A stretch of 64,000 nucleotides of DNA from Herpetosiphon geysericola (lineage in GTDB: Bacteria; Chloroflexota; Chloroflexia; Chloroflexales; Herpetosiphonaceae), in NCBI RefSeq assembly GCF_001306135.1, contig NZ_LGKP01000017.1:58186-122185 (forward strand), written 5' to 3'. The position numbers were made by a program, and so were the translations under genes. Below, one piece after another: positions 1-6,668 of this stretch (position 1 is the first letter of the stretch; each line of letters begins with the position of its first letter). The notes under the pieces are model-generated. The model ran no database searches. It saw only the letters and a program-made list of their open reading frames with translations, and had not been told where the DNA came from.

Positions 1-76
1 CCTCGCGGGTTGCTTGTTTGATCCGTTCGCGCCGTTCTTTACTGCCCATCATTGCTTCCATTTCAGCTACAATCAT
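1..76 (-). CDS. Partial N-terminus of a probable transcriptional regulator, cut by the window edge
   Basis: Read on the minus strand, an open frame begins with ATG at 76 (alternatives at 61, 52 and 49) and runs off the left edge. About 25 codons are visible and the peptide contains the basic stretch SKERRERIKQATRE, which resembles the start of a TetR-type helix-turn-helix domain. A good sigma-70 promoter and a perfect palindrome lie directly upstream, as expected for a self-regulating repressor. The family is an inference because the domain itself is outside the window. Which ATG is used is unclear, since no strong ribosome binding site stands out. Confidence 0.45.
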   Translation of the reverse strand, partial: MIVAEMEAMMGSKERRERIKQATRE

Positions 77-79
77 TTC

Positions 80-96
80 ATCGAACAATGTTCGAT
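80..96. promoter_or_regulatory. Operator-like palindrome upstream of the partial regulator
   Basis: The sequence ATCGAAC-AAT-GTTCGAT is a perfect inverted repeat with 7-base arms around three bases. It lies between the predicted -10 box and the start codon of the truncated minus-strand gene, a position where a bound repressor would block transcription. Confidence 0.5.
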
Positions 97-99
97 AAT

Positions 100-128
100 A
101 ATATACATGTTCAGAATAGACTTGTCAA
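100..128 (-). promoter_or_regulatory. Sigma-70 promoter for the left-edge gene
   Basis: On the minus strand TTGACA (128-123) is followed by 17 bases and TATATT (105-100). The palindrome at 80-96 covers the expected transcription start. Confidence 0.55.
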
Positions 129-264
129 GAGGCAAAGTTGGGAATTGGTTGTTGGGAATCGGGGATCAGGTTTTAGGGATCAGGGGTCAGCTGTTAGAAA
201 TCAGAAAGCACATAGCGCAGCGTGAGAATCAGAAGCACAATAACATTCCAGCATATACATATTT

Positions 265-322
265 GGGGGTGCAGGGGGCTGAAACCCCCCTGCGTTTCCC
301 GCTGGCGGGACGGAAGGGTGGC
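265..322. repeat. Two-hairpin dispersed repeat, copy 1
   Basis: This element begins with a G-run and GCAGGGGG, pairs with CCCCCTGC to form hairpin 1, then has a second short hairpin (CCCGC/GCGGG) and ends in ACGGAAGGGTGGC. A second copy lies at 37996-38056. Hairpin 2 has different but still paired bases there, so its structure appears to be conserved. The rest of 1-350 holds GGGATCAGG-type short repeats (about 140-200) and no gene on the plus strand that I can support. Confidence 0.65.
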
Positions 323-346
323 AAAAAATAGAGCTTGCCACCTTTT
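314..346 (+). terminator. Hairpin with T-run between the dispersed repeat and the META-domain gene
   Basis: AAGGGTGGCAA pairs with TTGCCACCTTTT across a short loop and is followed by T residues on the plus strand. It lies just beyond the stop of the minus-strand lipoprotein gene. Its T-run suits plus-strand termination, so its role for that gene is uncertain. Confidence 0.35.
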
Positions 347-350
347 TGAT

Positions 351-806
351 CTAGGCTTGCTTCACCAATTCAACCACAACCGTGCCACTCGAATCAAGCA
401 AACTTAACTTATCGCCAGCCAGCTTATAGCTGGTTACTTTTTCGAGGGCTTGGAAGAGCGTAGTTTCTTGTTGTTGCAACTCAGGGTCGGCACACGCCAT
501 CTTGGTCGACATCAATGGGCCAAGGGTCAATTGATCGCCAGCGATTTTGGCATCGCCACCGTAGCCGTTACAGCCACTATGGCCTGAAGCCCGGCCATCC
601 ATTTCAAAACTCAGGGGCAATGCTTGCTGACCTTTAAGCGCTTGACCGTTGATCTGCAAGACATTCCAGCTTGAGCCAGCCAAGCCTGCGCCTGGTTGCG
701 AAACATCAACCGTGGGCACGTTGGTTGGCATTGCAGTTGGCGTGGACGCACTCCCACAGCCAGCCAAAGCAGCAAAGAGAGCAAATATCGTTAATGTGCG
801 GCGCAT
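351..806 (-). CDS. META-domain lipoprotein (HslJ-like)
   Basis: The 151-residue protein starts with MRRTLTIFALFAALAGCGS, a lipoprotein signal peptide with lipobox LAGC. A short Thr/Pro linker and a single META domain follow (about residues 45-150). Recognisable features are the SWNVLQINGQ opening, the central SGCNGYGG motif and the MACADPELQQQE segment typical of HslJ-like META proteins. The start at 806 was chosen because GGAGG lies 5 bases upstream; a longer TTG start would include that site. The protein is probably anchored outside the cytoplasmic membrane. META proteins are linked to stress or antibiotic tolerance, but no precise function can be given here. Confidence 0.85.
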   Translation of the reverse strand: MRRTLTIFALFAALAGCGSASTPTAMPTNVPTVDVSQPGAGLAGSSWNVLQINGQALKGQQALPLSFEMDGRASGHSGCNGYGGDAKIAGDQLTLGPLMSTKMACADPELQQQETTLFQALEKVTSYKLAGDKLSLLDSSGTVVVELVKQA

Positions 807-951
807 AGAATCCTCCAAAAAGTTATATGTTACCTAGCCAAAACGTTAAAACTCGGCCAAAAGTTCCCTGAGAAAATTAATATCGCTGTGCTATAATATG
901 CCGCAGATTCGCCAAAATGTAACCCGCTTACAATGGTGGCAGGAGGAATGC

Positions 952-1302
952 ATGGATATTAGCCATAAAACCTATAATCGTGTTGATGTTATCACCGTTT
1001 CTGGACGGTTGGCCGCAGAAACCAAAGATGCGCTGAACGATAAGATTAACCAAATTTATGAGGAAAACCGCCATCGGATTGTCCTCGACCTCGAAAACTT
1101 AGAGTATATTAGCAGCCCTGGGTTACGGGTCTTGATTGAAGCGCGTAAAAAAGCCCGCGAATGGAAATTTAGCGAGCTTGAACGGGGTGATGTGCGGATC
1201 GCCAATCTGCCCCAACGGATTCGAGAAGTATTCGACTTAACTGGCTTCACGCCACTGTTCCAAATTTACGACGACTTGGTGGAAGCTGTTGGCAGCTTCT
1301 AG
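952..1302 (+). CDS. STAS-domain anti-sigma factor antagonist
   Basis: This 116-residue protein is one STAS domain. The motif YISSPGLRVL (about residues 52-61) matches the loop around the phosphorylated serine of SpoIIAA/RsbV/BtrV-type antagonists, so Ser54 or Ser55 is the likely switch residue. The start at 952 follows AGGAGGAATGC, a strong binding site; the upstream in-frame extension has none. The gene lies 20 bases before a HATPase-STAS fusion and a SpoIIE phosphatase. That order fits a partner-switching module in which kinase and phosphatase set the antagonist's phosphorylation state. No sigma factor gene is nearby, so the output may be another regulator. Confidence 0.9.
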   Translation: MDISHKTYNRVDVITVSGRLAAETKDALNDKINQIYEENRHRIVLDLENLEYISSPGLRVLIEARKKAREWKFSELERGDVRIANLPQRIREVFDLTGFTPLFQIYDDLVEAVGSF

Positions 1303-1322
1303 ACGAATTTCGGTGAGACGAT

Positions 1323-2075
1323 ATGGCGCAAACCGCTGAACTTAAACTGCCAGGGGTACTCGATTCGCTCAGTGCCCTGTGTAAGTTTGCCTATCAGGCA
1401 GCACTCGAGGCTGGGCTTAACGAACATACGGCGTGGGAAATTGAATTGGCTGTTGATGAAGCAGCTACCAATATTATCCAACATGCCTACACTGCTGAAC
1501 ATCCTGGTGATGTTCGCTTGGTCTGCGGACGCGATGGCAGCCGTTTTGTGGTACGGCTGTTCGATCGTGGGGTTCCTTTTGATCCTGAAACTGTTCCTCC
1601 TCCCGATCTGACTTCATCAATCGACACCCGCGAGGCTGGTGGCCTTGGCATGTATTTGATGGGCAGAATGATGGATGATGTGCAATTCAACTACAATCCT
1701 GAAACTGGTGAAAACGAGTTACACATGAGTAAAATCGTTGGAACACGCCTACCCGATGATGTGCGGGTTGTGCCAGTTCAAGGCCGGATTGATGCCACGG
1801 CCGCACCAGCCTTAGCCACGATTGTCCATGAAGCCGCCGAAACTGGCGGACGACGCATCTTACTTGATCTGACGGGCGTAACCTTTTTGAGCAGCAGCGG
1901 CCTGCGTATTTTGTTGTTGTTGGCCCGCGAGCTGAAAGGCTCCAACGGCGAACTGCGCTTATGTTCATTGCAACCAGCGGTCGCCGAAGTTTTTGCACTG
2001 ACAGGCTTCACCCAAATTTTTACCATTCACCGCACTCGTGATGAAGCACTTGCAGCGTTAGCCCAGGTTGAGTAA
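1323..2075 (+). CDS. Anti-sigma-factor-like HATPase fused to a STAS domain
   Basis: The N-terminal half (about residues 10-140) is a GHKL serine kinase domain of the RsbW/SpoIIAB type, with the N-box EIELAVDEAATNIIQHAY and a glycine-rich ATP lid near EAGGLGMYLMGRMMDD. The C-terminal half (about 150-248) is a STAS domain with the switch loop FLSSSGLRILL. Joining kinase and antagonist domains in one chain is less common than separate proteins and could allow phosphorylation within the chain. The start at 1323 has a weak GGTGAG site. The gene sits between the free STAS protein and the GAF/SpoIIE phosphatase and is probably cotranscribed with both. Confidence 0.88.
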   Translation: MAQTAELKLPGVLDSLSALCKFAYQAALEAGLNEHTAWEIELAVDEAATNIIQHAYTAEHPGDVRLVCGRDGSRFVVRLFDRGVPFDPETVPPPDLTSSIDTREAGGLGMYLMGRMMDDVQFNYNPETGENELHMSKIVGTRLPDDVRVVPVQGRIDATAAPALATIVHEAAETGGRRILLDLTGVTFLSSSGLRILLLLARELKGSNGELRLCSLQPAVAEVFALTGFTQIFTIHRTRDEALAALAQVE

Positions 2076-2080
2076 GGTGC

Positions 2081-5068
2081 ATGTTACCCAGTTTTGATCG
2101 TGGAATTCGGCTTTCGAAACCACGCATGGTGGCCCTTGGTTGGGCTGCCATGCTCTTTTTGTTGGGCTGCGCCAATATTGTTTGGTATGGGTTGCCCACC
2201 TTCAATTCGGCAACCTTGCCTGTTGCTGGGGCACTCTTGCTCTTGCTCGATGGCTTAGCTGTCCGCGATCGCTCCAACCAGCCGCTCAGCCTGTCTGGGG
2301 TTGTGTTGTTGGCGGTTGCCTTAATTAGCACTCCTAGCACAACCTTGGTTTTGGCAGCAGCCTCTGGCTTATGTATTCGGCTTGGGCGATTGGCCCGTTC
2401 ACGCTATGAAGATTGGGCACGCCGCGCACTCGAAAGTGGCGCACGCAGTTTAGGCCTTGCGCTAGCAATCCCATTTATCAATGATCTAGGCTTGTGGTCA
2501 AAGCTCAGCCTGCTCATCTTGAGCTATATTGTGGTTGTTCAAGGCGCACGCTTAATCTTTGCCTTGCTCTGGGATGGCAAGCAAATGACGCTTGGCACAT
2601 GGCAAGTCAGCGCACCCAATATTTTTTCAATTGAAATGGTGCCCTTGCCGTTGGCTGCCATCGGCGCCCAAATGGCGCAATCATTTCCCTTTAATTTGGT
2701 GGCAATCTCTGCAGCAGGCTTGGTTGGCAGTGCTTGGATGGTGCAACGCGCTAGCCGATCATTGGGCTTGCAACGCCGCACGGTCGCTGAGCTTGGCCAA
2801 ATTAATGCAATCAGCCGCGCAATCATTCGTGCCGAACTCGATGTTGATTCGCTGTGTCAACTGGTGTTTGGCGAGGCCAGCAAGGTTGTTGATACCAGCA
2901 ATTTCCGCTTGGGCTTGTTTGAAGGCCGCTTCTTTGAGCTGAAAGTGCGGGTGCAAGATGGTCATCACGAGCCGCCATTGCGGGTCGAAATCCCCAACGA
3001 TCGCGGGATCGTCAGTTGGATTCGCCGCACAGGCCGTTCGTTGTTGGTCGAAGATTTTGCCACCGAAATGGATCGCCTGCCTGCTCAGCCAACCTATCAA
3101 GCAGAATTTCCGCCTCGCTCAGGGATTTATATTCCGTTGATGACTGGCGATGAGGTTTTAGGTACGATCTCGATTCAAAGCAGCGAGCCACGCGCTTTTG
3201 ATACCGATGATTTGCGCTTGCTTTCACTGATTGCCGACCAAGCAGCAGTCGCGATTGATAAAGCTCGCGCCTATTCGGCAGCTCGCCGTCGCGCCGCCCA
3301 ATTGGCCACAATTGGCGAGGTCAGCCGCCAAGTAACCGCGATTCTCGATTTGGATCGTTTGTTGCCCTCGGTTGTCCATCGCATTCGGGTCAGCTTCGGC
3401 TATTCGCAAGTGCATTTATTTACCTTTGATCAACTGCATCAACAGCTTTTTTTCCGTGCTAGCACCGCCAGCGATAGCCCATTCTGGCAGCGCCAAGGCA
3501 AACGCTTGCCGCTTGGCTTGGGAATTGTCGGCCATGTTGCGGTCAGCGGCGAACCAATGTTGGTCAACGATGTGCGCGAAGAACCACGCTTTTTGCCCGA
3601 CCAACCAGGCATTGCCTCAGAATTAGCAGTGCCCATGCGGGTTGGCCAGCAATTGCTCGGCGTTTTGGATGTGCAAAGCGAACGCTATGGAGCCTTCGAT
3701 GAAAATGATTTCTTCGTCGTGCAAACCCTGGCCGATCAAATTGCCATCGCCATCGATAGCGCCTCGGTCTTTCAATCGCAACAAGAAGAAGCTTGGGTGC
3801 TGAATGCGCTGTTACAATCGGCAGAAAATTTTGCCTGGGTCAGCGATATTAGCGAAATGCTCTATCTCAGCGTGCGCCTGCCAGCCTTATTGGTTGGCTG
3901 CGAACGCGCGTTATGTCTGCTTTGGCAGCGTGAAAGCAACCGCTGGATTTTGGCCGAAGGTTGGGGCTTGACCAACGAACAACGCCTAGCGATTGGCGCT
4001 AGCGCAACCGATGAACAAGTGCCATGGCTGGTGCGAATGCGCTCCGAAGGCGAATCGTTCGCAGCCGAATTAGTTGATCTTGAACAGCTTTCGAGCGCAG
4101 GTTTAGTGCCATACACCAGTTATGGCGCAGTGCTGGCTCAACCGCTCAACTCGCGCGGCGCAACCCTTGGCGTGCTCCTGCTAGAGCAATGTGGCACCGA
4201 TGAAACCTGGTTGCCGCGCCAAGTAACGATTGCCGCAGGGATTGCTGGCCAAGCAGCTGCCGCAATTGAAAGCGCCTTGTTTGCCCAAATTGAAGCCGCC
4301 CGCCAACATATCGAACAGGAAATTAGCGTCGCTCGCGAAATTCAAATGAGTTTGTTGCCAGCTCGCTTACCGCAACTTGAAGGCTGGGATAGTGGCGCCC
4401 ATTGGAATTTGGCGCGCCAAGTTGGCGGCGATTTCTACGATTTTTGGCAGTTTCGCAGCGGGCCGTCTGCTGGGGAAATGGGCTTTGTAATTGCCGATGT
4501 CTCGGATAAAGGCGTGCCAGCTGCATTATTTATGGCACTTTCACGCTCGCTGGTACGTGGCGCTGCGCTTGATGGCTCGCCGCCATCGCAAGCGATTGAG
4601 CGGGCCAACCGCTGGATTATGCGCGATAGCCAATCGTATATGTTTGTGACCCTGTTTTATGGCATTATCAATCCAGTAACTGGGCGCTTGCGCTATACCT
4701 GCGCTGGCCATAACCCACCATTGCTCTATCGGGCTGCAACTGGCGAGATTGAGCAATTGCGCACGCCGGGCATTGCCTTGGGCGTGATTGATGATGCAGT
4801 TTTGGGCGAAGCTGAAACAACGATTGAATTAGGCGATGTTTTAGTCTGTTATACCGATGGCGTAACCGAGGCAGTTGATAGTACAATGGATGAGTGGGGC
4901 GTGCCACGGCTGATGGAGACGATTCATCAGACCGCCCATTCTGATGCAGCAACCATGTTACACACCATCAGTAGCCGCCTTGCGGCTCATACTGGCGATT
5001 TACCAGCCTTCGATGACCTAACTTTAGTAGTAATCAAACGGCTGGCCGATGCCAATCAACCTGTTTGA
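2081..5068 (+). CDS. Membrane GAF-domain SpoIIE-type PP2C phosphatase
   Basis: This 995-residue protein has an N-terminal membrane region (several hydrophobic helices, about residues 15-215), then GAF-like domains at roughly 250-395, 415-560 and 585-735 (the third is weaker). A C-terminal SpoIIE/RsbU phosphatase domain follows (about 750-985). Phosphatase landmarks are EIQMSLLP, GGDFYDFW, IADVSDKGVPAALFMA, GHNPPLLYR and CYTDGVTEA; the Asp residues in GGDFYD and ADVSDKG would bind metal. It starts 5 bases after the HATPase-STAS gene. The likely role is to dephosphorylate the STAS antagonist in response to a signal sensed by the membrane or GAF domains. The signal cannot be deduced. Confidence 0.92.
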   Translation: MLPSFDRGIRLSKPRMVALGWAAMLFLLGCANIVWYGLPTFNSATLPVAGALLLLLDGLAVRDRSNQPLSLSGVVLLAVALISTPSTTLVLAAASGLCIRLGRLARSRYEDWARRALESGARSLGLALAIPFINDLGLWSKLSLLILSYIVVVQGARLIFALLWDGKQMTLGTWQVSAPNIFSIEMVPLPLAAIGAQMAQSFPFNLVAISAAGLVGSAWMVQRASRSLGLQRRTVAELGQINAISRAIIRAELDVDSLCQLVFGEASKVVDTSNFRLGLFEGRFFELKVRVQDGHHEPPLRVEIPNDRGIVSWIRRTGRSLLVEDFATEMDRLPAQPTYQAEFPPRSGIYIPLMTGDEVLGTISIQSSEPRAFDTDDLRLLSLIADQAAVAIDKARAYSAARRRAAQLATIGEVSRQVTAILDLDRLLPSVVHRIRVSFGYSQVHLFTFDQLHQQLFFRASTASDSPFWQRQGKRLPLGLGIVGHVAVSGEPMLVNDVREEPRFLPDQPGIASELAVPMRVGQQLLGVLDVQSERYGAFDENDFFVVQTLADQIAIAIDSASVFQSQQEEAWVLNALLQSAENFAWVSDISEMLYLSVRLPALLVGCERALCLLWQRESNRWILAEGWGLTNEQRLAIGASATDEQVPWLVRMRSEGESFAAELVDLEQLSSAGLVPYTSYGAVLAQPLNSRGATLGVLLLEQCGTDETWLPRQVTIAAGIAGQAAAAIESALFAQIEAARQHIEQEISVAREIQMSLLPARLPQLEGWDSGAHWNLARQVGGDFYDFWQFRSGPSAGEMGFVIADVSDKGVPAALFMALSRSLVRGAALDGSPPSQAIERANRWIMRDSQSYMFVTLFYGIINPVTGRLRYTCAGHNPPLLYRAATGEIEQLRTPGIALGVIDDAVLGEAETTIELGDVLVCYTDGVTEAVDSTMDEWGVPRLMETIHQTAHSDAATMLHTISSRLAAHTGDLPAFDDLTLVVIKRLADANQPV

Positions 5069-5079
5069 GGAATTTGATC

Positions 5080-5922
5080 GTGCGTCTCCTAAATAAACAT
5101 GTGATCATCACTGGTGGCTCCAGCGGCCTTGGCTTTGCCACCGCCCAACGAATGTTGGCGCGCGGAGCATCGGTTTCGTTGATCGCGCGCAATCGCATTC
5201 GCTTGGTCGAGGCCGCCGAACGCCTCCAGCCCTTGGTCAATCGGGCTGGACAGCGGATCGAAATTGCGACCGCCGATGTGCGAGTGCGCAACGATGTCAG
5301 CCAAGCCATCGCCGATCTGATTCAACGGGCCGGGCCTTGCGATGTGTTGATCGCAGCCGCTGGAGGGGTTCAAGCAGGAACCTTTCAGCAGCTTGATGAG
5401 CAGATCTTTCACGATTTAATGGAGCTGAATTATTTTGGCACCTTGCATGCGATTCGCGCCGTCGTGCCGCATATGCAAAGTCGCCGCGTTGGAACGCTGG
5501 TCGCGGTCTCATCAATGGCTGGTTTTGTTGGCTCGCTTGGTTATAGCGCCTACACACCAACCAAATTTGCCATTCGTGGGCTGATGGAAGTGTTGCGCCA
5601 AGAACTCAAAGCCTACAACATCACCAGCAGCGTGGTCTATCCAAGCGATCTGCCAATGGCTGTTGAGCAACGAACCACCAATGGCGATGGACAGAGCGGC
5701 AATCAAGCGCAGCTCAACCCAGATCGCCTTGCTCAAGCAATTGTCCGTGGGATTATCAAACACCGTTTTATCATCACTGCCGATGCCCAAAGCTCATGGT
5801 TGGTGCGGGTTGGCAATTTTGCCTCACCGCTCTTAAACCGATTTTTTGCACGGCCTATGAAGCGTTTACAACAGCAACCAAAGCCTCACGAAGATAACCC
5901 ACCACCAACTGGCTTGGTTTAA
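5080..5922 (+). CDS. Short-chain dehydrogenase/reductase, 3-ketodihydrosphingosine-reductase-like
   Basis: The 280-residue protein has the Rossmann motif TGGSSGLG at its N-terminus, the NADP-type arginine in LIARNR, and the catalytic Ser plus YxxxK set (SSMAG then YSAYTPTKFA). The GYSAYTPTKFAIRGLMEVLRQEL region is close to the KDSR subfamily, which reduces 3-ketosphinganine, but substrate assignment from motifs alone is uncertain. GTG at 5080 is preferred because GAGG lies 9 bases upstream; TTG at 5074 is possible. The gene begins just past the stop of the phosphatase gene and is followed 10 bases later by a methyltransferase, so all may share one transcript. Confidence 0.85.
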   Translation: MRLLNKHVIITGGSSGLGFATAQRMLARGASVSLIARNRIRLVEAAERLQPLVNRAGQRIEIATADVRVRNDVSQAIADLIQRAGPCDVLIAAAGGVQAGTFQQLDEQIFHDLMELNYFGTLHAIRAVVPHMQSRRVGTLVAVSSMAGFVGSLGYSAYTPTKFAIRGLMEVLRQELKAYNITSSVVYPSDLPMAVEQRTTNGDGQSGNQAQLNPDRLAQAIVRGIIKHRFIITADAQSSWLVRVGNFASPLLNRFFARPMKRLQQQPKPHEDNPPPTGLV

Positions 5923-5932
5923 GGAGCAAATT

Positions 5933-6568
5933 ATGCAACCGTGGTCTGATGATATTCAGCAACAAGCAGCAGTGTTTAACGCCATCGGAGCCGATTATGA
6001 GCTAATGTTTGGCAATAATCGCGATCAACAAGAGCTAAGCCAATGGCTAGCCGATTTGTTGGAGCCAAACTCAAAGGTGCTTGACGCAGGCTGTGGCACT
6101 GGGATTCCTACTGCCCAAACGTTGGCCAAAGCAGGCCATGAAGTAACCTGCCTCGAAATTTCCGCCGCCATGCTCAATTTGGCCCGCCAAAATGTGCCCA
6201 ATGGCCAATATGTGCTAGATAGCGTTAATCAGGTTAATTTTGATCCCAACTCATTTGATGCAGTGGTTTCGTTTTTTGCCCTGCTGATGCTGCGCCGCCA
6301 CGATATCGAACATGCCTTGCAGCAATTTCACCATTGGATCAAACCCGCTGGCTTGCTGGTGCTCTCAATGGTCGAGGGCGATTTTGATTATATTCAAATC
6401 GTGCTGGGCGATCAGCCAGTCTTTGTCACAGCCTATCCTCAAGCTCAGCTTGAGGGCTTGATCACCAAATCCGGCTTTCAGATTTTAGAAACTCGCTTGC
6501 AACACTATGTGCCGCATCACGGCGCAACTCCCGAAACCCAAATTTTCATCGTCGCCCAGCGCGATTAG
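5933..6568 (+). CDS. Class I SAM-dependent methyltransferase
   Basis: The 211-residue protein carries the SAM-binding motif VLDAGCGTGIP (about residues 46-56), the acidic end of strand 2 in CLEIS, and a later FDAVVSFFALLML segment, all typical of class I methyltransferases. The ATG at 5933 follows AAGGAG at an ideal distance. It lies 10 bases after the SDR gene and is probably in the same operon. The substrate cannot be told from sequence; small-molecule and quinone-type methyltransferases share this fold. Confidence 0.85.
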   Translation: MQPWSDDIQQQAAVFNAIGADYELMFGNNRDQQELSQWLADLLEPNSKVLDAGCGTGIPTAQTLAKAGHEVTCLEISAAMLNLARQNVPNGQYVLDSVNQVNFDPNSFDAVVSFFALLMLRRHDIEHALQQFHHWIKPAGLLVLSMVEGDFDYIQIVLGDQPVFVTAYPQAQLEGLITKSGFQILETRLQHYVPHHGATPETQIFIVAQRD

Positions 6569-6613
6569 GCAATCCCCAGCCAAGCACTCCACGAATCAAA
6601 GCATTGATTAAAA

Positions 6614-6648
6614 AACCCCCTCGCCCACTTTAGATGGGCGAGGGGGTT
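6614..6648 (-). terminator. Rho-independent terminator of the cellulase gene
   Basis: AACCCCCTCGCCCA pairs perfectly with TGGGCGAGGGGGTT around a 7-base loop. On the minus strand the stem is followed by a run of T, just downstream of the cellulase stop codon. Confidence 0.85.
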
Positions 6649-6668
6649 GGCGTAACAGATCTTGAGCT

